32,884 bases of DNA, from positions 1 to 32,884 of the forward strand of contig JAJRUX010000096.1 of the NCBI GenBank assembly GCA_024277575.1, written 5' to 3'. Source of the DNA: Gammaproteobacteria bacterium. GTDB taxonomy: Bacteria; Pseudomonadota; Gammaproteobacteria; Thiohalospirales; Thiohalospiraceae. Under the pieces are notes generated by a model. That model made no database searches, was not told where the DNA came from, and saw nothing but the letters and a program-made list of their open reading frames with translations. Below, one piece after another: positions 1-7,803 of the stretch. How positions within the stretch are numbered: position 1 is the stretch's first letter; each line of letters starts with the position of its first letter. The position numbers were made by a program, and so were the translations under genes.

Positions 1-1488
1 AGGATTTTTGGTCTCCTCCCTGTAGCTGTAACCCAACTCATCCAGGAAACGTAGAAACGCTCCCCGTTCGGGCGGAGGCACCTGAATTCCCACCAGGATG
101 CGCCCAAAATCCGCACCATGATTGCGGTAGTGAAACAGGCTAATATTCCAGCTCTGCCCCATTCGGGTAAGAAAGCGCAACAGGGCTCCGGGGCGTTCGG
201 GAAATTCAAAACGATACAACAGCTCATGATCCGCCTGTCTTGCATGCCCGCCGACCATATAACGCACATGCATCTTGGCCATTTCATTGTCGGTCATATC
301 CACAACAGGATAGTCTGCAGCCTGCAAGCGAGTTATCAGGTCATCTTTTTCCGAATCACCGGACTGCATCTGAACACCCACAAATACATGCGCAGCATGG
401 GGGTCGGAGTAGCGATAGTTAAACTCTGTTATCGCCCGCAGCCCGATAATACCGCAAAACTGCCGGAAGCTGCCGGGCCGCTCCGGAATGGTGACACCGA
501 TAAGCGCTTCCCGGCGTTCACCCAGTTCAGCCCGCTCCGCCACGTGGCGCAGACGATCAAAATTCATGTTGGCACCACTGAGTACCGCAACGATATTTCT
601 GTCTCTGACTCCTTCCCGCTGCACATATTTTTTGACTCCGGCAACGGCTAGAGCTCCGGCTGGCTCGGCAATGGAACGGGTATCATCAAAGATATCCTTG
701 ATGGCTGCACAGATCTCATCCGTACTGACCAGAATCATCTCATCTACACACTGGCGCGCGATCCGGAACGGCTCCTCCCCCACCTGACGCACAGCCACAC
801 CATCGGCGAAAATGCCCACATGCTCAAGACAGACGCGCTCACCGTAAGCCAGAGCATGGTGCATTGAGGGGGCATCATCTGGCTCAACTCCAATTACCCG
901 TATGTCGGGACGCAGGTTCTTCACGTAGGCCGCCATACCGGCAATCAATCCACCTCCACCAACAGGAACAAACAGCGCATGAAGCTCTCCGGAGTGCTGC
1001 CGCAGGATCTCCATCGCCACTGTGCCCTGTCCGGCAATCACCTCTCTGTCGTCATAGGGATGGATAAAGGTCATGCCCTGTTCACGGGCCAGCTTGATGG
1101 CGTGGCTGTACGCATCATCATAACTGCTCCCGTGCAGCACCACTTCCCCACCCATATTGCGTACTGAACTTACCTTGATATCCGGCGTGGTCTTGGGCAT
1201 GACGATCAAACTGCGAATTCCCAGCTTGCGCGCTGATAACGCAACTCCCTGGGCATGGTTACCCGCAGAGGCAGCAATAACCCCCTTTGCCCGTTCACTC
1301 CCGGACAAGGCTGAGATCTTGTTGTAGGCGCCGCGAAGCTTGAAGGAAAAAACCTGTTGCAGATCTTCCCGCTTGAGCAAAATGCGGTTTTCAAACCGCC
1401 TGGACAAAGCAGGAGCATGCTCAAGGGGGGTCTCCCTTGCTACATCGTAGACCCGGGAGGTAAGAATGTCTTTGGTATATTGTTCCAT
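1..1488 (-). CDS. ilvA: threonine dehydratase, biosynthetic (3' end cut by window edge)
   Basis: Biosynthetic L-threonine ammonia-lyase: PLP-dependent conversion of threonine to 2-oxobutanoate, the committed step to isoleucine, in the cytoplasm. Reading from ATG at 1488 gives 496 codons with no stop before the edge. The PLP-lysine motif SFKLRGAY (Lys about 50), the phosphate-binding loop SAGNHAQG (about 74-81) and a GGGGL loop are visible. Two C-terminal ACT-like domains follow (ERPGSFRQF and ERPGALLRF), the arrangement of the allosteric, isoleucine-inhibited enzyme rather than the short catabolic TdcB. E. coli IlvA is 514 residues, so only the last 10 to 20 codons are missing. It diverges from rpiA across a 112-bp gap. 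No attenuator leader was seen upstream. Confidence 0.96.
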   Translation of the reverse strand, partial: MEQYTKDILTSRVYDVARETPLEHAPALSRRFENRILLKREDLQQVFSFKLRGAYNKISALSGSERAKGVIAASAGNHAQGVALSARKLGIRSLIVMPKTTPDIKVSSVRNMGGEVVLHGSSYDDAYSHAIKLAREQGMTFIHPYDDREVIAGQGTVAMEILRQHSGELHALFVPVGGGGLIAGMAAYVKNLRPDIRVIGVEPDDAPSMHHALAYGERVCLEHVGIFADGVAVRQVGEEPFRIARQCVDEMILVSTDEICAAIKDIFDDTRSIAEPAGALAVAGVKKYVQREGVRDRNIVAVLSGANMNFDRLRHVAERAELGERREALIGVTIPERPGSFRQFCGIIGLRAITEFNYRYSDPHAAHVFVGVQMQSGDSEKDDLITRLQAADYPVVDMTDNEMAKMHVRYMVGGHARQADHELLYRFEFPERPGALLRFLTRMGQSWNISLFHYRNHGADFGRILVGIQVPPPERGAFLRFLDELGYSYREETKNP

Positions 1489-1600
1489 TATCAGATTAAG
1501 TTAACAGTTCATGAGATGAATGTCAGCGTCCATCTGGTGATATACAATGAACAGGCTTATACTTCACGAATATTCCTGAATAATACAGCTGGAGTTTCCG

Positions 1601-2257
1601 ATGAACCAGAATGAAATGAAAAAAGCAGTTGCCGAAGCCGCACTGGACTATGTCGAAGCCGGAACTATAATCGGTGTCGGAACCGGCTCCACCGCCAACC
1701 TCTTCATTGATGCTCTCGCTGACATCAAACATAAAATTGACGGCACCGTTGCCAGCTCGGTCGCCTCCGCCAAACGCCTCGAGAGCCACGGGATCGAAGT
1801 TTTTGAACTCAACATGGTAAACGAGATTTCGGTCTATATCGATGGGGCAGATGAGACCACCAAATATCTGCAGCTGATTAAAGGGGGCGGCGGCGCCCTG
1901 ACGCGCGAAAAGATTGTCGCTGCGGCAAGCCGGAAATTCGTCTGCATCGCGGACGAGAGCAAACTGGTGGACATCCTGGGTGCCTTCCCACTGCCTATTG
2001 AGGTCATCCCCATGGCGCGCAGCTATGTGGCACGGGAGTTGGTCAAGCTGGGTGGTGAACCGGTATTGCGTGAGGGTTTTACCACCGACAATGGCAACGT
2101 CATTCTCGATATCCACGGATTGCAGATTATGGAACCCACCAAACTTGAGGCTCAGCTCAACAATATCGCAGGCGTTGTCACTAACGGCCTGTTTGCCATC
2201 CGTCCAGCGGATGTGCTGTTACTCGGTACCAGTGAAGGTGTAAAGACTCTCGCATAA
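1601..2257 (+). CDS. rpiA: ribose-5-phosphate isomerase A
   Basis: Interconverts ribose 5-phosphate and ribulose 5-phosphate in the non-oxidative pentose phosphate pathway, in the cytoplasm. The protein is 218 residues, the usual RpiA length. The phosphate-binding GTGST loop (27-31), DGADE (Asp81, Asp84) and [11 protein letters not shown] (Lys94, Glu103) are all present. These positions coincide with the E. coli catalytic numbering as I recall it, which supports the ATG at 1601; a GGAG sits just upstream. It is a single gene, divergent from ilvA and followed by a hairpin at 2275-2302. Nothing unusual. Confidence 0.97.
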   Translation: MNQNEMKKAVAEAALDYVEAGTIIGVGTGSTANLFIDALADIKHKIDGTVASSVASAKRLESHGIEVFELNMVNEISVYIDGADETTKYLQLIKGGGGALTREKIVAAASRKFVCIADESKLVDILGAFPLPIEVIPMARSYVARELVKLGGEPVLREGFTTDNGNVILDIHGLQIMEPTKLEAQLNNIAGVVTNGLFAIRPADVLLLGTSEGVKTLA

Positions 2258-2274
2258 TACCCATCAAGATGATA

Positions 2275-2302
2275 ATCCGGGGTTGTTAGGCCAACTCCGG
2301 AT
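2275..2302 (+). terminator. hairpin downstream of rpiA, probable terminator
   Basis: Ten-bp stem (ATCCGGGGTT with AACTCCGGAT, one G-U pair) and an eight-base loop, 17 nt after the rpiA stop. The following CATTCATTT is only moderately T-rich, so it may be a weak or Rho-assisted terminator. Confidence 0.45.
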
Positions 2303-2491
2303 CATTCATTTGGAACGGACAGATACAGATTCTTTTTTTGCTTCACGATGCTATCTCGCTCATTTACAAGGATGTTTGCCATGCCTATCTGTAGTGAGCT
2401 GAAACTATCCATCTCTCACTGGGTTATTTTCAGATACTGCATTCCCTGCGCTTACCCCGGCCAAAGCTGCAAGGAGAATTGAGTCCGGCTA

Positions 2492-2652
2492 GGAGGCTGT
2501 CGGATTTGGGAATAATCTACTGCGCTGATGGGAGAGCGGCCAAAATATCCCCGGTTTTTCGTTAAATAGATCCACTATTCGCCTCAAAACCGAAAACATT
2601 TTGACCCGCTCTCCCACCAGCTCGCTACGATTACCCAAACCCGACAGCCTCC
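2492..2652. mobile_element. 161-bp imperfect palindrome, MITE-like element
   Basis: The outermost 19 bases, GGAGGCTGTCGGATTTGGG (2492-2510), recur inverted at 2634-2652 with one mismatch. Complementarity continues inward almost to the centre: GGGAGAGCGG plus CAAAAT on the left matches ATTTTGACCCGCTCTCCC on the right, then GGTTTT matches AAAACC. The element is therefore two arms of about 75-80 bp able to fold into one long hairpin. It has no credible open reading frame. Long terminal inverted repeats, small size and intergenic position fit a non-autonomous transposon (MITE) or remnant IS ends. I could not identify a clean target-site duplication or assign a family. The rest of the 590-bp gap (2303-2491 and 2653-2768) shows no gene. 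Confidence 0.6.
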
Positions 2653-2768
2653 AGCCATAAATCATAAATAAATTAAAATTTATCTGTTCAGTTTGTGATG
2701 CACGTTCTGGCATTATTTGTAACACCATGTTTTCATTAAAAACAAACACCAATGCTACAGTTATTGAT

Positions 2769-2802
2769 GGTTATTCATAACCTTGATCCCGGGTACTATA
2801 TA
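2769..2802 (+). promoter_or_regulatory. candidate promoter with overlapping palindromic operator
   Basis: GGTTATTCATAACC (2769-2782) is a 14-bp perfect-arm palindrome with a 2-base centre. It contains TTCATA (2774-2779), which sits 17 bp upstream of TATATA (2797-2802), a plausible sigma70 -35/-10 pair for the gene at 2848. A dyad over a -35 box suggests a regulator site. This is inference from spacing only. Confidence 0.35.
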
Positions 2803-2847
2803 AGCCATCATTGGAATTAATTTAACTAGCCAAATTCAGAGGAAAAC

Positions 2848-3891
2848 ATGGCTCTATCCAGGCGCGATTTCCTGGCCGGTGTTGCTGCCCTGCCTTTATT
2901 ACCACTATCAACCCATGCAAACTCTGACGGGTCTCTCCACTTTCTGAATAGCAGCAACAGCGTAGACCGAGACGCATTGCAGACATTCAAAAAAAGGTCA
3001 GATATCAATGTCTTGATGGACATCTATAATGATGAAGCGGAGTTTATTGGGGGGTTTTTAGGTGACAACCCCCGTTATGATGCCGTTCTCGCCTCAGATG
3101 ACAGCATTGCTCATTTGGTTCAAACCGGATTACTCGATCCCCTGAATCGTTCATTAATTCCGAACATGCGTCAAATTGATTCGCATTTTCTGACTGCAGC
3201 ATTTGATCCAAATCGAAATTTCAGTTTGCCTTTTATCTGGGGAACCCTGGGTATCGCCTATCGAAAATCAGCGGTAGAAAGAATCCCCGACAGCTGGAAA
3301 TATTTGCTTAATTCAGGAAAATATTTTAATCGCATTGCGCTATTATCAGAAAAACTGACTGTACTTCAGATAGCTCAAAAATATCTTGGTTACCCAATTA
3401 ATTCCAGTGATGAAAAAGCACTCCAAAAAGCTGAGCAGTTACTCATAAAACAGAAACCTCACATCAAAATATTTTCCAATAATACCCAGAAGCTACTGCT
3501 GTCTGGCCAGGTTGATCTGGCCATGATATGGAGTGACGATTTTTTGAAAAACTTGAGCACCTCTTCTGATCTTGGTTATACCGTACCAGCAGAAGGAACA
3601 CTAACCTGGCAAAAATCCCTGTGTATACCAAAACATGCCGCCGATCCTGTAGCCGCCCACAAACTTATTGATTTTCTTCTGGAGAAAGGAATAGCGGCGA
3701 GATTGGCAAAAAAATTTCGCTACGCCACACCCAATAAGGATGCCCTGGAGCTGATGGATAAAAGCTACCTGAACAACCCCGCTCTCTCTCTGCCTCCTGC
3801 TGTGCTGAAAGAATCTGAAAGCAGAAGATTCCCAACAGGAAATCACAATCTACTATACAAAAAAGCGTGGGAACAAATTATGAAAAAATAG
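2848..3891 (+). CDS. orphan PotD-like periplasmic binding protein, Tat-exported
   Basis: A 347-residue protein of the PotD/PotF extracellular solute-binding family; E. coli PotD is about the same size. The N-terminus SRRDFLAG followed by a hydrophobic stretch is a twin-arginine signal, so it should be exported folded to the periplasm. Family landmarks include WGTLGIAYRK (131-140), LGY (180-182), AMIWSDD (225-231) and the C-terminal KLIDFLL. No ABC permease or ATPase gene is adjacent, so it is an orphan. Aligned by eye to remembered E. coli PotD, two of the polyamine-contact acids appear changed (position 171 is Thr, 256 is Lys) while the tryptophan near 228 is kept, so the ligand may not be a polyamine. 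It could be a sensor subunit like NspS. The gene is more A+T-rich than its neighbours and lies beside a MITE-like element, suggesting acquisition. An AGAGGAAAAC ribosome site precedes the ATG. Confidence 0.8.
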   Translation: MALSRRDFLAGVAALPLLPLSTHANSDGSLHFLNSSNSVDRDALQTFKKRSDINVLMDIYNDEAEFIGGFLGDNPRYDAVLASDDSIAHLVQTGLLDPLNRSLIPNMRQIDSHFLTAAFDPNRNFSLPFIWGTLGIAYRKSAVERIPDSWKYLLNSGKYFNRIALLSEKLTVLQIAQKYLGYPINSSDEKALQKAEQLLIKQKPHIKIFSNNTQKLLLSGQVDLAMIWSDDFLKNLSTSSDLGYTVPAEGTLTWQKSLCIPKHAADPVAAHKLIDFLLEKGIAARLAKKFRYATPNKDALELMDKSYLNNPALSLPPAVLKESESRRFPTGNHNLLYKKAWEQIMKK

Positions 3892-3931
3892 TTTTTTCAA
3901 TTGATTAATGCGGCTGAGCAATAAAAACGGG

Positions 3932-3963
3932 TTGTACAAGCAGCTTGAATGCTGCTTGTACAA
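3932..3963 (-). terminator. intrinsic terminator of the BON-OmpA/HhH operon
   Basis: A perfect 13-bp inverted repeat (TTGTACAAGCAGC with its complement) around a 6-base loop. On the minus strand the stem is followed by CCCGTTTTTATT, giving the expected U-run for transcripts from 5889 to 3995. It may also stop read-through from the plus-strand gene ending at 3891, though the T-tract is poorer on that side. Confidence 0.65.
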
Positions 3964-3994
3964 ATCTCATTTTGCAAATTTATCAACCTGTTCG

Positions 3995-4819
3995 TTATAC
4001 CTCCATGACAGCGCTCAATGGCTTGGCAGCATTAATCCAGCTGGCGACAACAGCGAGTTGAGGCACTTCCTTGACTCTATGCTCCCGTTCGTTGACATCC
4101 TTCAACTTCGCTAAAAGTTGTTCCGCATCCCGACCCGCCAAATCCTGAACTGATTCAACACCAGAGAATTCAAGCAACTCTGCAAACTGCCCCATTATTC
4201 CCGGGATGCGCATCAAATCCGCCATACTTGCCCATTTTCTGACAACATAGCGCTCTTTCAGGCCAATCTTGTCCGCAACATCCTCCCAGCCCTCTTTGGT
4301 GTTACAGTACCGTAACAGATCTTCGGTAGTTTCGATCCCCAAAGTCCGCAGTTTTCTTCCAAAACCTTTACCAATACCCTCAACCTCCTCAACGGGATAG
4401 GGATAATCATCACCGACTAACCCTTCTCGGTATTCGTGCGTGGTAACCTGGTTTGCATCTTTGGCGGCCAATAGTGCATCGTATTTTTCTTTCCAGTCGT
4501 CACGCTCCTTTTGAAGCTCCGCCTGCTGAACTTTCAAATATTCATGGTCCTGTTTCAACTGCTCAAAACGGCCTGCCCAATCCTCACTCTCGGCCTCCGA
4601 TCTTGGTGCAACCGCCAATGCAGTGTACTTGGCTTTCCAGTCATCGCTTTCACTGCGCAGTTGAGCGTAATCACGCTTTAGACGCTCGTAACGGCTCGCC
4701 CAGTCAACATCATCAACGGATTCAGCGCGTTTGCAACGGCAAAACAGGCACCCAATAATAAATCCAAGTACAAACGCAACCAACAAACACAGCACTATCT
4801 GTCCAATTAAATAACCCAT
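3995..4819 (-). CDS. membrane-anchored coiled-coil protein with helix-hairpin-helix (DUF4332-like) domain
   Basis: 274 residues. Positions 4-27 form one strongly hydrophobic N-terminal segment ending in CLFCRCKR, so it should be anchored in the inner membrane. Residues 38-120 are charged, coiled-coil-like and internally duplicated: DWASRYERLKRDY...DDWKAKYTAL is repeated as DWAGRFEQLKQDH...DDWKEKYDALLAA. From about 143, VEGIGKGFGRKLRTLGIET is a helix-hairpin-helix motif, followed by a second one at MRIPGIMGQFAELLEFSG (203-220); together they resemble DUF4332. HhH domains usually bind DNA non-specifically or mediate protein contacts, so orientation matters: a positive CRCKR after the helix favours a cytoplasmic body. 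It begins 2 bp after the BON-OmpA gene stop, so the two are almost certainly co-transcribed. Function unknown. Confidence 0.8.
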   Translation of the reverse strand: MGYLIGQIVLCLLVAFVLGFIIGCLFCRCKRAESVDDVDWASRYERLKRDYAQLRSESDDWKAKYTALAVAPRSEAESEDWAGRFEQLKQDHEYLKVQQAELQKERDDWKEKYDALLAAKDANQVTTHEYREGLVGDDYPYPVEEVEGIGKGFGRKLRTLGIETTEDLLRYCNTKEGWEDVADKIGLKERYVVRKWASMADLMRIPGIMGQFAELLEFSGVESVQDLAGRDAEQLLAKLKDVNEREHRVKEVPQLAVVASWINAAKPLSAVMEV

Positions 4820-4821
4820 AA

Positions 4822-5889
4822 CTAACTCCCCTGAATATTGACGTTGAATTCGATACGACGGTTTTTTGCGCGCCCGGCTTCAGTTTCGTTGTCTGCAACA
4901 GGCTTTGACTCCCCATATCCAACAGCAGACAGCCGGTTCGCAGCGATACCTTTACGGATCAGATATTCAACCACCGATTCAGCGCGTGCCTGGCTCAGCT
5001 TCATGTTCATCTGCTCGCCTCCACGTGCATCTGTGTGCCCTTCAATTTCGATCTTTGCAGCGGGACACTCTGAGGCAACGCGTGCAAGCTCATCCAGCAA
5101 CGGATAGCTTTCTGGAGTAATTTGCGCACTGGCCGTTTTGAAATGAATCTTCCGCTCAACCAGTAACTTGTCGAATTGTTGCTGGCAGGTATTTGCTGCG
5201 GCCACAGGTGTCGGCACAACAATATCGTACCGATGCTTGTATCCGCCCGCGGATAAAGAACCGCTAATGGCCTGCTCTACATCCGTCCGCGTACCGGCGG
5301 AATCGACAACCCCGGTCAATCGAAGCTCTGAATCAACCAAAGCTGCATTCATGCGTGAAAACCGATCGAGGTTAGCTGCAATCCCCTCTGCAGCAGAACG
5401 CCAACCTGCCGGCGCACCAGCAACGATCTCCAGCCGATCCACAACTTTGTCAGTTCCAACGCGCTGCCTGGCTATCTCAACGACAGCCGCACGGGTTTCT
5501 TCGTCAGGCACCATACCGCTGATTACCACACCACTATTGCCCTTGGTGAAATTAATCTCATAGGGCGCGGACAACACAACGGGAGGCGGAGCAACAGTTG
5601 CGGACGGTTCTCCAACGGTAATACGGTTATCAACTGTACGTACACCATGAACACTACGGGCGGTCTCTCCTGCCTTATCCCGAAGGGACGCACTTGGCGC
5701 CGAGCCCGTTAATATGATGTCACGGCCATCAATACCAACACGGGACCAATCAATACCCGCAGACTTTAAAGCATCATCCGTGCGGGTGACCAGATCCTGT
5801 TCAATCGCCGGCGTATGCCTTCCCAGACACAGCCAGGCAAGTAATATCAGCGCAATAGCCCCAAGTAATAGAATGAGTATTTTTTTCAT
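4822..5889 (-). CDS. BON-domain and OmpA-like peptidoglycan-binding protein
   Basis: 355 residues. Positions 3-21 are a hydrophobic signal anchor with no clear lipobox. Then come two, possibly three, BON-like repeats (about 33-92, 105-160 and 165-226; key pieces ILTGSAPS, VVISGMVPDEETR and LRLTGVVDSAGT), and an OmpA C-terminal domain (about 245-352) with GHTDARGGEQMN and AKNRRIEF, the peptidoglycan-binding signature. The layout (N-terminal anchor, BON repeats, OmpA-C) recalls mycobacterial OmpATb/ArfA as I know it. It probably tethers the envelope to peptidoglycan. GGAG stands 7 bp before the start. It is first gene of a two-gene operon with the HhH protein. Precise role unknown. Confidence 0.85.
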   Translation of the reverse strand: MKKILILLLGAIALILLAWLCLGRHTPAIEQDLVTRTDDALKSAGIDWSRVGIDGRDIILTGSAPSASLRDKAGETARSVHGVRTVDNRITVGEPSATVAPPPVVLSAPYEINFTKGNSGVVISGMVPDEETRAAVVEIARQRVGTDKVVDRLEIVAGAPAGWRSAAEGIAANLDRFSRMNAALVDSELRLTGVVDSAGTRTDVEQAISGSLSAGGYKHRYDIVVPTPVAAANTCQQQFDKLLVERKIHFKTASAQITPESYPLLDELARVASECPAAKIEIEGHTDARGGEQMNMKLSQARAESVVEYLIRKGIAANRLSAVGYGESKPVADNETEAGRAKNRRIEFNVNIQGS

Positions 5890-6027
5890 ATAACTCTCCG
5901 GTATATCCGGTTTGTTTTGCTAATAACGTATTTCAAACTGAAAAACCAAATCTTTAACTGATTAACAGCCAAACAACCAGGCATGTCGATTACCCGGCAT
6001 CCAGTAAAAATGTCAAATTACGGAAGG

Positions 6028-6474
6028 TTATTGTCGTCGCAAACCAAAATTCGTGTTAAAGGAACGGAGTACTGCTTGGCTTGGCTTGGCAAGTAAAAAG
6101 CTGTTAGCAGCAGCCAAATGCACAAGGATGCGTACCAGAAACACGAGATTTTGATTTGAAACGGGAAAGGCAAGAAAACAACAAGGCGAACCGCCCATAG
6201 TCCCCAATAGACGAAGGCCGTGGCTATCCTGCAAGGCCATGTTCCCACTGGCCTTTCTTGCCATGTGGAAAACCAGGATGTTGGGCCGTTTTCGAGCCAA
6301 AACAGCTAATTCATTCCCTAATCCAACAATCTCCGGGGAGACTTTATAACATAAATAAGCCATACAAGCCAAAAAGATAGATAGCAATTTTTGATCCAAA
6401 CGGCTGCGATAATTGGTAAACTGGCTATCAGGACAGCAGTTCCGGCTGTCAAAGGGACTGTAGTGCCGACACAT
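6028..6474 (-). pseudogene. possible decayed DUF1294-like membrane protein gene
   Basis: No intact, convincing gene lies between 5890 and 6500. On the minus strand, fragments resembling the small DUF1294 membrane family appear in different frames: a hydrophobic stretch near 6330-6420, KKGQW near 6250, then GLRLLGTMGGSP (about 6186-6221), which resembles the family's LHLLxLLGGWPG, and RFKSKS near 6150, which resembles RHKxxK, followed by FLVRILV. The need to change frame at least three times suggests a degraded gene. A TTGGC triplet repeat lies at 6076-6090. The match is from memory of the family and is short, so this may be plain non-coding DNA. Confidence 0.3.
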
Positions 6475-6500
6475 GAATGGTTCACAGGAGTCTGATTCAA

Positions 6501-7052
6501 ATGCTTGAAGAGTATGCGCCGATAATATTGTTCATCTGTCTGATTGCCATTCTCTGGCTTGTCGGGACATATAACAACTTCATAAAACGCCGCAATATGA
6601 TTGAGGAGCAGTGGAGTGGTATCGATGTAGCCCTGAGACGGCGGTATAACCTGATCCCCAACCTGATTAAGGCCGTAAAGGGATATGGGAAACATGAATC
6701 AGAACTGTTGCAGAAAACCACGGAGCAACGAACCAATGGAGATAACATTGCACAGCGCGCGGCTAGCGAAAGTGAAATTTCCCGATCGCTGAATAATCTT
6801 TTGGCCGTCGCTGAGCAGTATCCCGATCTAAAAGCCAGCAATAACTTCCTAGCCCTGCAGAACAGCCTCAATGAAATAGAAAAAGAGGTTCAGCAGGCTC
6901 GTCAAGGTTATAATGCGGCAGTACGGAAATTCAACACGCTGGTTGAATCTTTTCCCAGCAATATCATGGCGAGAGTATTCAACTTTAAAACCTTTAATTA
7001 TTTTACACTTGAACTGGCAACACAACGCGAGTTCCCTGATGTTGATTTTTAA
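6501..7052 (+). CDS. lemA: LemA family protein
   Basis: LemA-family membrane protein of 183 residues from ATG 6501, close to the usual 185. One N-terminal transmembrane helix (APIILFICLIAILWLVGTY) is followed by the family signature YNNFIKRRNMIEEQWSGIDVALRRR, then RYNLIPNLIKAVKGY and a long helical body ending in FNTLVESFPSNIMARVF. I prefer 6501 to an in-frame ATG at 6477 because AGGAG lies about 10 nt upstream and the shorter form starts directly before the helix. The biochemical role of the family is not settled; it is linked to envelope stress in some bacteria. A cytochrome c gene follows 29 bp downstream on the same strand, an uncommon partner. Confidence 0.92.
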   Translation: MLEEYAPIILFICLIAILWLVGTYNNFIKRRNMIEEQWSGIDVALRRRYNLIPNLIKAVKGYGKHESELLQKTTEQRTNGDNIAQRAASESEISRSLNNLLAVAEQYPDLKASNNFLALQNSLNEIEKEVQQARQGYNAAVRKFNTLVESFPSNIMARVFNFKTFNYFTLELATQREFPDVDF

Positions 7053-7081
7053 CCAACCCTGGTAATGAAGGAGCTTGATAG

Positions 7082-7603
7082 ATGGCAAACCAAAGTAAAT
7101 TCCCCACATCACTAGCTGTAGGTGCAGGCATTGCGCTGGCAGTGACAGCTTACCTGGTGCTACCCACGTTGGGAGGTGGACCAGATGTGGATATGAGTGA
7201 AGCTGCAGTACAGGAGAGGATAAAACCTGTTGGCACTGTTGCCGCAACCCCTGCACCTGCTGCACCAACCCCGGCTCCAGCCAAGTCAGAGCCGGCTGCT
7301 GCACCTGCAGCCGCTGAGCCTGCCGCACTCGCAGCGTCTGAAACCAAAGCAGCTTCATCAGCCCGTTCTGGAGAGGATATTTTCAATTCCACCTGTACGG
7401 CTTGCCACTCTACCGGAGCGGCAGGAGCACCCAAGGTCGGTGATAAAGAAGCATGGGCACCCTATATCGCAACGGGCATGGATACCATGTTGGAATTTGC
7501 CATCAAAGGAAAGAACGCGATGCCTCCACGGGGTACCTGCGGAAACTGCTCTGATGATGAATTGAAATCCGCTATTGAATATATGGTGTCAAAGAGTCAA
7601 TAA
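7082..7603 (+). CDS. membrane-tethered cytochrome c5 family protein
   Basis: 173 residues: an uncleaved-looking N-terminal hydrophobic segment (about 10-30), an Ala/Pro-rich flexible linker (about 52-95), then a C-terminal class I cytochrome domain. The haem-binding motif is CTACH (105-109); Met147 in AMPPRG is the likely sixth iron ligand; CGNC (153-156) is the cysteine pair typical of cytochrome c5. The protein should shuttle electrons in the periplasm while tethered to the inner membrane, probably toward a terminal oxidase or other reductase. GGAG precedes the start at suitable spacing. It is the last gene of the lemA pair, followed by two hairpins. Confidence 0.9.
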   Translation: MANQSKFPTSLAVGAGIALAVTAYLVLPTLGGGPDVDMSEAAVQERIKPVGTVAATPAPAAPTPAPAKSEPAAAPAAAEPAALAASETKAASSARSGEDIFNSTCTACHSTGAAGAPKVGDKEAWAPYIATGMDTMLEFAIKGKNAMPPRGTCGNCSDDELKSAIEYMVSKSQ

Positions 7604-7635
7604 CTTTCCATCCAGATTGAGTATCTGAAACAACT

Positions 7636-7661
7636 GCTTCCTCTCTTTCAAGAGAGGGAGC
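7636..7661 (+). other. 12-bp-stem hairpin after the cytochrome gene
   Basis: GCTTCCTCTCTT pairs with AAGAGAGGGAGC (one G-T mismatch/wobble) 33 nt after the cytochrome stop. No T-run follows, so it is more likely an mRNA 3'-end stabiliser or Rho-type end than a simple intrinsic terminator. Confidence 0.4.
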
Positions 7662-7716
7662 AATTATAAACATATCACTTTTTCCAATAACCCACTCTTT
7701 GTAGCACTGATATCCC

Positions 7717-7735
7717 ATCCGGGTGCGGATTTTTT
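7717..7735 (+). terminator. intrinsic terminator for lemA-cytochrome operon
   Basis: ATCCG, loop GGTG, CGGAT, then six T residues on the plus strand. Short but correctly shaped, placed about 115 nt after the cytochrome gene and before the opposing tRNA cluster. Confidence 0.5.
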
Positions 7736-7803
7736 CTGTGACAAAAAGATTTACACGCTTCAAAAGCGAATAATCTGTGCGGATGAATTACTGCAAAAAA
7801 GAA

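Noticed and set aside
2489-2752. An 87-codon minus-strand frame over the palindromic element
   Set aside because: It consists largely of the inverted repeat and shows no protein-like pattern.
7572-7763. A 63-codon minus-strand frame starting with TTG between the cytochrome gene and tRNA-His
   Set aside because: No ATG, no clear ribosome site, overlaps the cytochrome 3' end and contains both hairpins of that operon.
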